A stretch of DNA of 48,611 nucleotides from CALGLS01 sp047626155 (GTDB lineage: Bacteria > Bacteroidota > Bacteroidia > Chitinophagales > Saprospiraceae): the NCBI GenBank assembly GCA_047626155.1, contig JBLHRR010000025.1, forward strand, positions 1 through 48,611. The letters run 5' to 3'. Below, piece by piece: positions 8,069-16,727 of the stretch. The notes beneath the pieces are model-generated. The model made no database searches. It worked only from the letters and a program-made list of their open reading frames with translations, and was not told the origin of the DNA. The first letter of the stretch is position 1, and the number at the start of each line of letters is the position of its first letter. Made by a program: the position numbers and the translations under genes.

Positions 8069-8911
8069 ATGGATTCCTTCATTGATTATTTCGCGCACAT
8101 GCCTACCCTCCATCGCAGCATTGTGCTGGTAGGCGGCTTGACCATCTTCTTCCTAATAGAAAATGCGGCGCCTTTATTTGCCTTGACCTATAATAGAAAA
8201 AAGCATACCTGGACCAATGTCTTTTTCACCTTAACTACCGTTTTGGTCAATTTAGGAATGGCCTTCGTTTTGGTATCTTCGGCGGACTGGGTAGAGGCAA
8301 ACTCCTTTGGCTTAATCCAATGGATCAACATGCCCTTGGCCGCCGAAGCCATAATCGGTTTATTACTAATGGATTTGATGGGTGCTTATTTGCCGCACTG
8401 GGTTTTGCATCATGTGAAATGGATGTGGAAATTCCACCTGATCCACCACACAGATCAGCATCTAGATACGACCTCTGCCAATCGACACCATCCGGGAGAG
8501 TCGGTCATCCGGTTTGTCTTTACGCTGGTGGCCGTTTTTATTGTTGGCGCTCCGATGTGGCTTGTCTTTTTCTATCAAAGCATGTCGCTGGTTTTGACTC
8601 AGTTTAACCATGCGAATATAAACATGCCTAAATGGTTAGACAACAGCTTGCTCTTGCTTTTGTGTACCCCCAACATGCATCGAGTGCATCACCATTATCG
8701 TCAACCATATAGCGATTCTAATTACGGAAATATCTTTCCCTTTTGGGATAAACTCTTTGGAACTTATCTTGTTATTGATAATAAGAAACTCGTGTATGGT
8801 GTCGATACGCACATGGATGTGAAGGAAGTTAATGAGATATCGAACCTCTTAAAAATTCCCTTCCAGCCTTACCGACCTCCGATAAAATACGATACCGAGG
8901 AAAAACTGTAA
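8069..8911 (+). CDS. Fatty acid hydroxylase / sterol desaturase family membrane protein
   Basis: A 280-residue integral membrane di-iron protein. Hydrophobic segments lie at about residues 17-38, 48-72, 90-112 and 155-180. The histidine clusters of the family are present: HWVLHH near 112, HLIHHTDQHLD near 124, and HRVHHHY near 210. It hydroxylates or desaturates a lipid; the substrate is unknown (alkyl chains, carotenoids and sterol-like lipids are all used by relatives). It is followed after 19 bp by a cytochrome oxidase subunit III-like gene on the same strand, so the two are probably cotranscribed. Confidence 0.88.
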   Translation: MDSFIDYFAHMPTLHRSIVLVGGLTIFFLIENAAPLFALTYNRKKHTWTNVFFTLTTVLVNLGMAFVLVSSADWVEANSFGLIQWINMPLAAEAIIGLLLMDLMGAYLPHWVLHHVKWMWKFHLIHHTDQHLDTTSANRHHPGESVIRFVFTLVAVFIVGAPMWLVFFYQSMSLVLTQFNHANINMPKWLDNSLLLLLCTPNMHRVHHHYRQPYSDSNYGNIFPFWDKLFGTYLVIDNKKLVYGVDTHMDVKEVNEISNLLKIPFQPYRPPIKYDTEEKL

Positions 8912-8930
8912 ACGAAAAATCTAACTAGTC

Positions 8931-9542
8931 ATGACAGAGCCGGCCTACAATCAGTCTACCCGATTCCATCCAATGAAAATATTTTTGTATTTGGTATTGG
9001 CCGGTGTAACCATGTTGTTTTTATCCTTTTCCGCAGCTTATTTATATTCCCGATTTTCTAGTTCGGATGGTGTACCGCCCATTCAATTGCCTTCTATTTT
9101 TATTGTGAATACGCTGGTACTTATTGCTAGTAGTTTTACCCTACGTTGGGCGAAGGAATCTTATTTGATAGACGATACCCAAGCGTATAAAAACGCATTA
9201 TTACTCACTACCCTATTGACGGTCGTCTTTATGGTTTTACAAATTGTCGGATGGCGGCAGTTGTTCAATCAAGATTTGTTTATTGCTTCTTCTACGCTCA
9301 CTTCTTATCTCTATGTTATTTCTGCGATGCACTTTGTTCACGTGGTGGCTGGGCTTCCATTTTTGGTTTTGTTCTATTATGTGGCTCGACAGCGAATGAG
9401 AGAGCCGGTGAGTGTTTTGGTCTATTTTTCTGATCCGGAGAAGTTGATGAAGCTTAAGTTGCTGACCACTTACTGGAATTTTCTGGATGGCTTGTGGATT
9501 TATTTGGTGCTGTTCTTTTTGGTGAATCAGCTAATTGGGTAA
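8931..9542 (+). CDS. Cytochrome c oxidase subunit III family protein
   Basis: A 203-residue protein with five hydrophobic segments. It carries the subunit III landmarks HFVHVVAGLPFLV and YWNFLDGLWIYLVLFF; the second corresponds to the usual YWHFVDxVW. Subunit III proteins sit in the membrane beside the heme-copper catalytic subunit. Here no subunit I or II gene is adjacent, so it is an isolated copy. Its partner in a possible operon is the lipid hydroxylase 19 bp upstream. It may assemble with oxidase subunits encoded elsewhere or have another role. The usual His of YWHF is Asn here. Confidence 0.82.
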   Translation: MTEPAYNQSTRFHPMKIFLYLVLAGVTMLFLSFSAAYLYSRFSSSDGVPPIQLPSIFIVNTLVLIASSFTLRWAKESYLIDDTQAYKNALLLTTLLTVVFMVLQIVGWRQLFNQDLFIASSTLTSYLYVISAMHFVHVVAGLPFLVLFYYVARQRMREPVSVLVYFSDPEKLMKLKLLTTYWNFLDGLWIYLVLFFLVNQLIG

Positions 9543-9667
9543 GAATCTAAAGTCTATAATATTGAGGACTCCTCTGTTGAATTTATTATTTATAATGATC
9601 CTATCCTCCAAGAACCACAAAAAATAAAAACATTGTTAAAAACAAACCCGTCCAAACTAATATCCTC
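9543..9667. other. Intergenic, nothing recognised
   Basis: AT-rich sequence between the end of the oxidase subunit gene and the 70-bp repeat. I see no gene and no clear terminator. Confidence 0.4.
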
Positions 9668-9737
9668 AATAGAGGTTATTCGGTTTCGGGTCTTCGGTTT
9701 CCGGCCGACCGTACCATTCTATTTGGAATAAAGTCTA
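9668..9737 (-). repeat. 70-bp dispersed repeat, copy 2 (inverted relative to 1428-1497)
   Basis: Reverse complement of the copy behind fmt, with 69 of 70 bases identical. The flanks of the two copies are unrelated, so the repeat unit is sharply bounded. It sits between two convergent genes (the oxidase subunit and the coiled-coil gene). The remaining gap to 9877 contains nothing recognised. Confidence 0.8.
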
Positions 9738-9877
9738 ATAGATAAAACTGATCTACCTTCTCTTTCTCAAAATATAACAGGAATTGACTGATCAGGACTA
9801 TCGCCAACTCAAGGAACTAACTCAAAAGAAACGTGCATTCTACGATCCCCACGACGATTTTCACTTTGACTCACGTT

Positions 9878-12800
9878 TTAATTTTGATTTTCTCCCTGCT
9901 TCTTCTCTATTTTCTTCTTCTCTATCTCATCCAAAATCTTCTGCAAGTCTCTTTGTGCTTTCTCAGCAGCCTCTTGCGCTTTCTGTGCCTCGTCCTTCGC
10001 TACACGGGTAACCTCCTTAGCTGTATCCAACTTACTCTGCTCCTCTTTAATTTTCACACGCTCTTGCTTAAGCTTCGTCGCCGTATCCTCTTTTACTGCC
10101 GTAATTTGAGCAGTAGCCCGCGCCTTAGCATCATAAATCGCATCCGTAGATTCCTTTTGAGACTGACTGATTTCGCCTAAAGACTTTTTACGCGCAGCCT
10201 CTGAATCTGCATTGTATTCTACCTTTCTTTGATCAGTTTCTTTTCGAATACCAGCAATCGCAGTCGCAGCTTCTTCACGTGCAGTAGCTATATCCGCTTT
10301 TACTTTAGCTTCCTCCTCTTCTCTTTCTTTTTGAATTTTGGCAATAGCCTTTTCTTTACCCTGAGTGGTAACAGCAATTTCATCTGCGGCCTGCTTTTTA
10401 GTCGCAGCTACATCAGCTGCTGCTGTTTCTTTGGTACCCGCAATCTCTTCCGCAGCCTCCTCTCTCGCTTTTAAAATAGCCAATGTCGATTTTTCTTTTG
10501 CTTTCGCAGAAGTCTCTTTAGCTGTTTTCACTTCATTGGCAACTTGCTCCTGGATGGCAGAAATTTCAGCAGCCCCTTTATCTCTAGCTTCTGCCACACT
10601 GTTTGCAATTTCATTTTTATCCTTCGCTGCTTTTTCTTTAGTCACTCTGATTGCCTCCGCTTCCTCATTCTTTGTTTTAGCTATCTTTTCAGCTGACATT
10701 TTTTTAGATCCAGAAATTGCGTTGGCTGCACTTAGCTTCGCTAATGCTGCTTCCTCCTGGGCTGATGCAACTTCACGGGCCGCTTTTTCTTTAGCCGCTG
10801 CCACTTCAGCCGCTGCTTTTTCTTTACTGGATACCACTTCCTCTGCCGTCAGGTTAGTCGTTTCTTTTTCTTGCTTTTTGGCTGCTGCTATTTTGGCGGC
10901 CACTTCTTTGTTAATGGATTTAATACGTTCCTCCGCTGTAGTTTGCGACGTTGCTACTTCGTTAGCATAATTAGATTTTGCCTTTTCGGCAGTAGCATTA
11001 GCGGTCTGTACCGTGCTTGCAGCTTCCTGCTGAGCTTTTGCAATCTCATTGTTAGCTTTCTCCTTGGCTGCTGCAACTTCCTGAGCAGTTTGTTGCTTTA
11101 CCGAAGACTCCTGTGCCTTGGCAGCCTTAATGGCTTTCTTTACTTCCTCTTGAATTCGGGTAATCTCTTTGGAAGCATTATCACGAGCAGTCACTACTTC
11201 TGTTGCGATCTTGCCCTTTTCAGCTTTTGCATTAGAGCGAGCAGCAGCTACCTGATCTGCCTCCTCTTTTTGAATTTGGGCTACAGTCTGTGCGGCTCGA
11301 TTTTTAGCAACAGATACTTCCTGCGCTGAACTTGCTTTCTGCTTTTCTACATCCGCCTTAGTCGCTGCAATTTCTTCAGCAGATTGTACCTTGGTTCCCT
11401 CTACTTCATTACGGGCACGTTCTTTTTCTACCGCTACAGCTTGTTGGGTCTTATTAATTTCTTCGGAAGCTTTTTGTTTAGATGCCGCAACCTCTAGGGC
11501 ATTAGATTCTTTTTCTTTAGCCGCGCGTTCTTTAATATCTCTGATAGCAGAAGCATTCGACTCTTCTATGATTGCCTTTTCTTCAGCTCCTTTTCTTCTG
11601 GTTTCCGCCAATTCAAAAGCAATTTTCTCTTTTTCCAAAACAGCATTTTCTCTTGCCTGCGCCACTTCTTCCGCTGATTTTTCTTTTATGGAGAGGATCT
11701 GTTCAGAGGCCGTTTGCTTAGCATGCACCACATCTTCTGTTGTTTTATTTTTTTCTAATTTTGCTTTCTCTCTAGCTTTCACAATAACCGCAGCTGTTTC
11801 TTCTCGAATTTTTGACAACTCCAACTGAGAGGTTTCTCTAGCACTTGCAATTTCATCGGAGTATTGCAACTTAGCCTCATCTAATTTTCCTTTGATTTTT
11901 TTAATTTCCGCAGCCGCGTTGGTTTGCGCATCTACAACTTCTTGTGCCGATTTTAATTTGGCTTCCTGTATAGCTGCTGCAGCGACGGTTTTGCTTTCTG
12001 CTACGTTTGCACTTATTTTCTCAATTTCTGTAGAAGCACTTGTTCGGGCATTGGCTACAGAGGAAGCAATTTCTTGTTTTGTTTTCTCTATTTCACCAGA
12101 AGATTTTTTCCGTGCATCTAACACTTCATTTGCATATTCCGCCTTTTTGGCTTCCGCAAACTCTCTTACTGCAGCAACTTCTGTCCTTAAATTAGATTTT
12201 ATTTGTTCTCCTTTTGCTTTTTCGGCTTCGATCTCTGCTCTTATCCTTTCCTTTGTCTCTCGCAATTCTTTTTTCAACGCAGACAATTCTTCATCGTTCA
12301 ACAGGCTGATATCTACTACCTGTCGTACGCCCGCGGAAGTTGAGCTAATTGGCTGCCCCGCTCTTGGTTTACCTCCTCCTCCAGTTTTGGAAGTTTTATT
12401 ATTTCCGGTGAGGGCCACATTTATTGCATTTGATTTATCCAATCCGGCCAGAAAACAAATGGCCAGGTTTCTAAAATCTGCCTGCCTACTCCCATTTACC
12501 GTAAATTTGAACATTTTGCTACTCACATTATTCTTAAAATAAAGAGTAGTCATGGCTGTTTTTGAAAACCATTCTATAGCCGCCAAATCTAATTGTAAAA
12601 TATTATGATGAACTGGAGCACCAGAGGTCCGTTTCAGCTCTCCCATCTCAATAAAACGATAACTCATCCGTTTCCCCTTTTTATCCATAAAAATCACTTC
12701 ATCACCCTGATTAAATTCCACTCCATTGTGAGAAGAAACTTTAGCTTGAACTCCACGCTCCGTATGCATAAAAATTAGGGTATAGCTGTAATCTCCTCTT

Positions 12801-12952
12801 ACCACCAGTCTTTTAGACTTAGTTTTGAGTATCTGAGTACCTCCAATATTAATGTTTTCGTCAATTAAGACACTACAGTTTTGCGCTTCTAAATCACTGA
12901 CTGTCAGTAGACTAATCATCATGACTAAGGAAAAGAAAATAGTTTTGGACAT
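9878..12952 (-). CDS. Giant secreted Ala/Lys/Glu-rich coiled-coil repeat protein
   Basis: 1024 residues. Residues 1-23 are a signal peptide (IFFSLVMMISLLTVSDLEAQ). Residues 24 to about 185 form a mostly beta-like globular part with a few cysteines, of no family I know. A Gly-rich and Ser/Thr linker follows (GGGGKPRAG). From about residue 225 to 1000 the protein is an uninterrupted run of helical repeats such as SAEEVAQARENA or TARDNASKEITR. The repeating signal is spaced mainly 11 residues apart with 7-residue inserts, and the helix core is Ala, Ile and Val rather than Leu. That is the pattern of hendecad (right-handed) coiled coils, and it also recalls the 11-mer of group 3 LEA proteins. There is no T9SS tail and no membrane segment after the signal, so it is probably a periplasmic or surface-associated fibre. 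It is monocistronic. Confidence 0.75.
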   Translation of the reverse strand: MSKTIFFSLVMMISLLTVSDLEAQNCSVLIDENINIGGTQILKTKSKRLVVRGDYSYTLIFMHTERGVQAKVSSHNGVEFNQGDEVIFMDKKGKRMSYRFIEMGELKRTSGAPVHHNILQLDLAAIEWFSKTAMTTLYFKNNVSSKMFKFTVNGSRQADFRNLAICFLAGLDKSNAINVALTGNNKTSKTGGGGKPRAGQPISSTSAGVRQVVDISLLNDEELSALKKELRETKERIRAEIEAEKAKGEQIKSNLRTEVAAVREFAEAKKAEYANEVLDARKKSSGEIEKTKQEIASSVANARTSASTEIEKISANVAESKTVAAAAIQEAKLKSAQEVVDAQTNAAAEIKKIKGKLDEAKLQYSDEIASARETSQLELSKIREETAAVIVKAREKAKLEKNKTTEDVVHAKQTASEQILSIKEKSAEEVAQARENAVLEKEKIAFELAETRRKGAEEKAIIEESNASAIRDIKERAAKEKESNALEVAASKQKASEEINKTQQAVAVEKERARNEVEGTKVQSAEEIAATKADVEKQKASSAQEVSVAKNRAAQTVAQIQKEEADQVAAARSNAKAEKGKIATEVVTARDNASKEITRIQEEVKKAIKAAKAQESSVKQQTAQEVAAAKEKANNEIAKAQQEAASTVQTANATAEKAKSNYANEVATSQTTAEERIKSINKEVAAKIAAAKKQEKETTNLTAEEVVSSKEKAAAEVAAAKEKAAREVASAQEEAALAKLSAANAISGSKKMSAEKIAKTKNEEAEAIRVTKEKAAKDKNEIANSVAEARDKGAAEISAIQEQVANEVKTAKETSAKAKEKSTLAILKAREEAAEEIAGTKETAAADVAATKKQAADEIAVTTQGKEKAIAKIQKEREEEEAKVKADIATAREEAATAIAGIRKETDQRKVEYNADSEAARKKSLGEISQSQKESTDAIYDAKARATAQITAVKEDTATKLKQERVKIKEEQSKLDTAKEVTRVAKDEAQKAQEAAEKAQRDLQKILDEIEKKKIEKKQGENQN

Positions 12953-13387
12953 TGGGTGATTTTTTAATTTTTCACAATATATGAATAAATCATTGTTCTA
13001 TCATACCTGTGATTAAACAAGCTGCTTAAGTGAAAACACATAAAAATAGGGTTCTACCGGTCAAATTAGTTCTTTTATTAGATATTAAAGGAGGAAGTGT
13101 ACATAAATATTCGTTTCCAGCCCTCATATTTAATTACAAAATCCGCGATCGCTCTCCGCCTCTGCGAACGCTGCGTGAGCAAAACACTCTTAATGTGGCT
13201 ACACAACAACACCTTCACCTTTCTCAAGGTGAAGGCTATTGTAAATTAAAACCAGACAGAGGCAAAAGAGAGTACAGAGCCATCTATAAGGAAGAGCAAT
13301 AATTTTCATGTGTCTAAATAAAGTAAATTTTCCCCCAAGCTTTTCCTCTCTTCTGCAAAATACCAAGACAATCCGTACCTTCGCAGC
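12953..13387. other. Intergenic region with hairpin and short repeat
   Basis: No convincing gene; an open frame of 90 codons at 13030-13302 looks like chance. At 13212-13235 there is a perfect 10-bp hairpin (CCTTCACCTT, loop TCTC, AAGGTGAAGG). At about 13150-13180 there is a CTCTGCG-type string of the same family as those at 19.4, 26.0 and 35.2 kb. The hemL promoter lies at its right end. Confidence 0.5.
13376..13383 (+). promoter_or_regulatory. -7 promoter element of hemL (near-leaderless)
   Basis: TACCTTCG, one base from the Bacteroidota TAnnTTTG consensus, ends only 4 nt before the ATG of hemL. Transcription starting at the usual distance would begin at or next to the start codon. Confidence 0.45.
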
Positions 13388-14695
13388 ATGAACGATACAA
13401 TGAAAAAACAACGAGCTGAATCGGCTAAATTATACGAAGAAGCCAAGCTATATTTCCCAGGTGGAGTAAACTCTCCAGTACGCGCATTCAAGTCGGTTGC
13501 AGGGCCTCCGCTTTTTATAAAAGAAGGCCAGGGTTGCCGGATTATAGATGAGGACGACAGAAGCTACATTGATTTTTGTTGCAGTTGGGGACCACTCATT
13601 CATGGGCACAACAATACTCCAATCAAAGAGGCCATCATTGCTGCCGTCGAAAAAGGAACTTCTTTCGGAGCTCCTACCCGTTTAGGAAATGAACTGGGGA
13701 AACTCATTGTTGACAATCACCGATTTGTGGAAAAAATTCGTTTTGTAAGTTCAGGAACTGAAGCCGTAATGTCTGCGATTCGCTTAGCGCGAGGAGTCAC
13801 CGGAAAAAGCAAGGTTGTTAAGTTTGAAGGTTGTTATCACGGTCACGTAGATTCATTGTTAGTAAAAGCTGGCTCTGGCTTAGCTACTTTCGGAGAAAGT
13901 ACTTCTGCCGGTATTCCGGATTCCTTTATCAAAGAAACGCTGGTCTTACCACTAGATGATAAAGCCGCTGTGGAAAAATGCCTGGAGGCAAATGCTAGCG
14001 ATATTGCCTGTATCATCATAGAACCTGTGCCAGCCAACAACGGCCTATTACTTCAGGATTTGGATTATCTTCAATTCCTCCGAGAGGTTTGCACAAAACA
14101 CGATGTGTTACTGATTTTTGATGAGGTTATTTCTGGCTTCCGTGTTGGATTCGAAGGAGCTTCTGGTTACTACGACATTGCTCCAGATATTATCACCTTT
14201 GGTAAAATAATTGGAGGTGGAATGCCCGTAGGCGCCTATGGTGCCAGTCATAAAATAATGAGCATGGTTGCTCCAGAAGGCCCTGTTTATCAAGCAGGTA
14301 CGCTTTCGGCTAACCCGGTAGCGATGGCCGCAGGGTATGCGGCTTTGCACCAATTATTGCAAGATAGATTCTATTGCAACATGCAGCAAAAGACTTTATT
14401 AATGGTCAATACCATTCTAGCCCATGCTAAAGAAAAAGGATACGAATTGACCATCCCAAGCATTGGTTCCATTTTCTGGCTATGCTTTTCTAACAATAAA
14501 ATCACAAGAGCAGATCAGATAGAAGTCGAGAAGATGGAATTGTTTAAAAAACTTCATACCTATCTTTTAGAACAAGGAGTCTATCTTGGTCCTTCTGGCT
14601 ATGAGGTTGGCTTCGTTTCTGGTGGACATGAAGAAAAGGACATTCTGGAAGCGGCGGCAATTGTTTGTGATGGATTGGATTTTATTTTTGAATAG
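13388..14695 (+). CDS. hemL: Glutamate-1-semialdehyde 2,1-aminomutase
   Basis: A PLP enzyme of 435 residues that converts glutamate-1-semialdehyde to 5-aminolevulinate in the C5 haem pathway. Landmarks are the N-terminal YFPGGVNSPVRAF, the cofactor-binding SSGTEAVMSAIRLARG near residue 121, CYHGHVDSLLVKAGSG, the cofactor Asp in LLIFDEVISGFRVG, and the Schiff-base lysine (Lys273) in TFGKIIGGGMPVGAYG. The start is set by family length and by the promoter 4 nt upstream. A second Met five codons in would also serve. Other hem genes are not nearby. It is followed by a histidine kinase gene. Confidence 0.97.
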   Translation: MNDTMKKQRAESAKLYEEAKLYFPGGVNSPVRAFKSVAGPPLFIKEGQGCRIIDEDDRSYIDFCCSWGPLIHGHNNTPIKEAIIAAVEKGTSFGAPTRLGNELGKLIVDNHRFVEKIRFVSSGTEAVMSAIRLARGVTGKSKVVKFEGCYHGHVDSLLVKAGSGLATFGESTSAGIPDSFIKETLVLPLDDKAAVEKCLEANASDIACIIIEPVPANNGLLLQDLDYLQFLREVCTKHDVLLIFDEVISGFRVGFEGASGYYDIAPDIITFGKIIGGGMPVGAYGASHKIMSMVAPEGPVYQAGTLSANPVAMAAGYAALHQLLQDRFYCNMQQKTLLMVNTILAHAKEKGYELTIPSIGSIFWLCFSNNKITRADQIEVEKMELFKKLHTYLLEQGVYLGPSGYEVGFVSGGHEEKDILEAAAIVCDGLDFIFE

Positions 14696-14759
14696 CCATC
14701 TATCATATTCGAGAAACTCTAGTAAAGAGAATCATTTTTCATACCTAACAATAAAAGAC

Positions 14760-15749
14760 TTGAAAGACCTCCACCTCCGCTTCCTCTCCTACCTGGTCAT
14801 CGCATACATGTTGATAGCCTTTGGTTGGTGGTCGGTATTGTTGTTTACAAAAAACGAAGATGCCTTTTTAGCGAAAACAGAATACCTGAAATTGGTCATG
14901 ATAGCGGAACACCGTGTACACAGTGTTGATGAATTTTACAAAAGTGCCGAATATATAGACCTTGCAAAGAAGTACAAACGGCAAGAGTGGATGATTTTTG
15001 GGGAAGCCAGTGTTTTTATCCTCAGTCTCGTCATTGGTATCTATTTGATAAATAGAGCCTACCATCGGGAAGTACAATCGGCAGAAAACCGGAGGAATTT
15101 CTTGTTGTCCATTACCCATGAATTAAAATCTCCGATTGCGAGTATATTGTTAGTGTTAGAAACTTTCCTTAAAAGAGATTTAAAAAAAGAGCAAGCCAAG
15201 CCATTAACAGAGGGTGCTTTACAGGAAACAGAACGATTGAATACTTTGGTAAATAATTTGTTATTGGCAGCTCGCGTAGAAACCGCTTATCAATTGCACA
15301 AAGAAAAGATTGATTTGCAACAGATGGTTCCAGTATGGCAAGAACAAATAGAAATGAAGGCTCCAGAGGTTCATCTCCATTTCTCTCCTCAACAAGGGAA
15401 TTTCACCATTAGCGTAGATAAAATAGGCTTAAATTCTATTTCCTTAAATTTGTTGGAAAATGCCATAAAATATTCGCCTAAACCTGCGGAGATAAGCGTT
15501 TCTTTGAAAAAGCAGAAACAAGGCATTCTAATCGAATTTGCAGATAAAGGCTTCGGTATTCCCAATAAAGAGAAGAAAATGATTTTTGATCGCTTCTATC
15601 GGGTTGGTTCGGAAGATACCCGCAAAACAAAAGGCACTGGTTTGGGTTTATATATTGTCGCACAAATGGTAAGAACCCACGGAGGAAAAATAGCGGTAAA
15701 AGACAACCCTGGTGGAGGGACGATTTTTGAGGTGTGGTTGCCGGAGTGA
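14760..15749 (+). CDS. Sensor histidine kinase
   Basis: A class I membrane histidine kinase. The frame is open from inside hemL, so the start needs a decision. A TTG at 14760 gives a 329-residue protein beginning just before the first membrane segment (RFLSYLVIAYMLIAFGWW). An ATG at 14670 inside the hemL end is the alternative. Two membrane segments (about residues 5-28 and 78-97) enclose a short periplasmic region. The HisKA box is SITHELKSPIASILL with His near residue 120. The ATPase part shows NLLENAIKYSP (N box), DKGFGIPNKEK (G1) and GTGLGLYIV (G2). The cognate regulator is encoded 221 bp downstream. Confidence 0.9.
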   Translation: MKDLHLRFLSYLVIAYMLIAFGWWSVLLFTKNEDAFLAKTEYLKLVMIAEHRVHSVDEFYKSAEYIDLAKKYKRQEWMIFGEASVFILSLVIGIYLINRAYHREVQSAENRRNFLLSITHELKSPIASILLVLETFLKRDLKKEQAKPLTEGALQETERLNTLVNNLLLAARVETAYQLHKEKIDLQQMVPVWQEQIEMKAPEVHLHFSPQQGNFTISVDKIGLNSISLNLLENAIKYSPKPAEISVSLKKQKQGILIEFADKGFGIPNKEKKMIFDRFYRVGSEDTRKTKGTGLGLYIVAQMVRTHGGKIAVKDNPGGGTIFEVWLPE

Positions 15750-15895
15750 GGTGCATTTGTTATTCGGTAAGAGAACACAAATTCCAGAGGATTCAAAGTA
15801 GCCTTAAATTACAAGAACGTTCTTTTGAAGAAAAATTATTAATCAGAATTTCAACATAAATCAAAAAACCGAGACCTGGGGATCGCAGTAGGAGG

Positions 15896-15945
15896 TTTTG
15901 ATTTTCATTGGCATTTTGATTTTGATTTTGATTTAAAATTCGATT
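15896..15945. repeat. Low-complexity ATTTTG repeat
   Basis: A short tract of TTTTGAT units between the kinase and regulator genes. Reverse-complement versions (ATCAAAAT units) recur at about 19250-19280, 19331-19340 and 27570-27590. Confidence 0.5.
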
Positions 15946-15970
15946 TCTTTAAACTTAGAAAAACAACATC

Positions 15971-16654
15971 ATGCGTATCCTACTAGTAGAAGACGAAGTC
16001 AACATTAGAAATGTAGTCAAATTGAACCTCGAAATGGAAGACTACGAAGTGGTTACTTCTGATAACGGACGAGAAGCCTTAAAGTTTTTTCATGGGCAAC
16101 ATTTTGACCTGCTGGTACTAGATGTGATGCTTCCTGATTTGGATGGTTTTCAGATCTGTGAACAAGTGCGCCTAACGAATATGAACGTCCCTGTTATTTT
16201 CCTAACCGCTAAAGATACTCCTGAAGATCGTATTGCTGGCCTAAAGAAAGGAGCCGACGATTACTTGACGAAACCTTTCAATCTAGAGGAACTTCTACTC
16301 CGCGTGCATAATTTGTTACGAAGAAGCAGCAAGACTGGAGAGTTCACTCCTGAGATCGTAAACTTTGGCAACAATACCATTAATTTTTTAACGTACGAGG
16401 CAGATTGTAAAAAGGGAAAAATAACTTTGACAAAGAAGGAAGCTTTATTGTTGAAGTTATTAATTGATCGTAAAAATGAGGTGGTGAGCCGACAGCAGAT
16501 ATTGCAATCGGTTTGGGGCTATGATGTCTATCCTTCTACTCGAACTATTGATAATTTCGTCCTTTCTTTCCGGAAGTACTTTGAAGATGATCAAAGTAAT
16601 CCGGTGTATTTCCAATCGGTTAGAGGTGTTGGGTATAAGTTTGTGGAAGGCTAA
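15971..16654 (+). CDS. OmpR/PhoB-family response regulator
   Basis: A 227-residue DNA-binding regulator, partner of the kinase just upstream. The receiver domain spans residues 1-120 with the acidic pocket VEDE near residue 6, phospho-acceptor Asp51 in LLVLDVMLPDLDGF, the conserved Thr in VIFLTAKD and Lys in YLTKPFNLEELL. The C-terminal winged helix ends with SVWGYDVYPSTRTIDNFV and SVRGVGYKF. Its targets are unknown. It is convergent with rimM. Confidence 0.95.
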   Translation: MRILLVEDEVNIRNVVKLNLEMEDYEVVTSDNGREALKFFHGQHFDLLVLDVMLPDLDGFQICEQVRLTNMNVPVIFLTAKDTPEDRIAGLKKGADDYLTKPFNLEELLLRVHNLLRRSSKTGEFTPEIVNFGNNTINFLTYEADCKKGKITLTKKEALLLKLLIDRKNEVVSRQQILQSVWGYDVYPSTRTIDNFVLSFRKYFEDDQSNPVYFQSVRGVGYKFVEG

Positions 16655-16727
16655 TTTAGGGCAGACCAAGGGGCACTTCCTTCAAACGTAAATTGACGTA
16701 AAAAAAGGGAGTCCTCCTCCATCCTTT

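Noticed and set aside
1428..9737. Composite transposon bounded by the 70-bp inverted repeats
   Set aside because: No transposase or integrase lies between them, the enclosed genes are ordinary metabolism, and I could not see target-site duplications.
10229..12542. Several long plus-strand frames opposite the coiled-coil gene
   Set aside because: They are antisense shadows created by the Ala/Lys/Glu codon bias of the repeat gene; their Ser/Ala/Phe-rich translations have no independent features.
13030..13302. Open frame of 90 codons upstream of hemL
   Set aside because: It runs through a hairpin and a CTCTGCG-type repeat, has no family features and lacks a signal or start context, so it is most likely chance.
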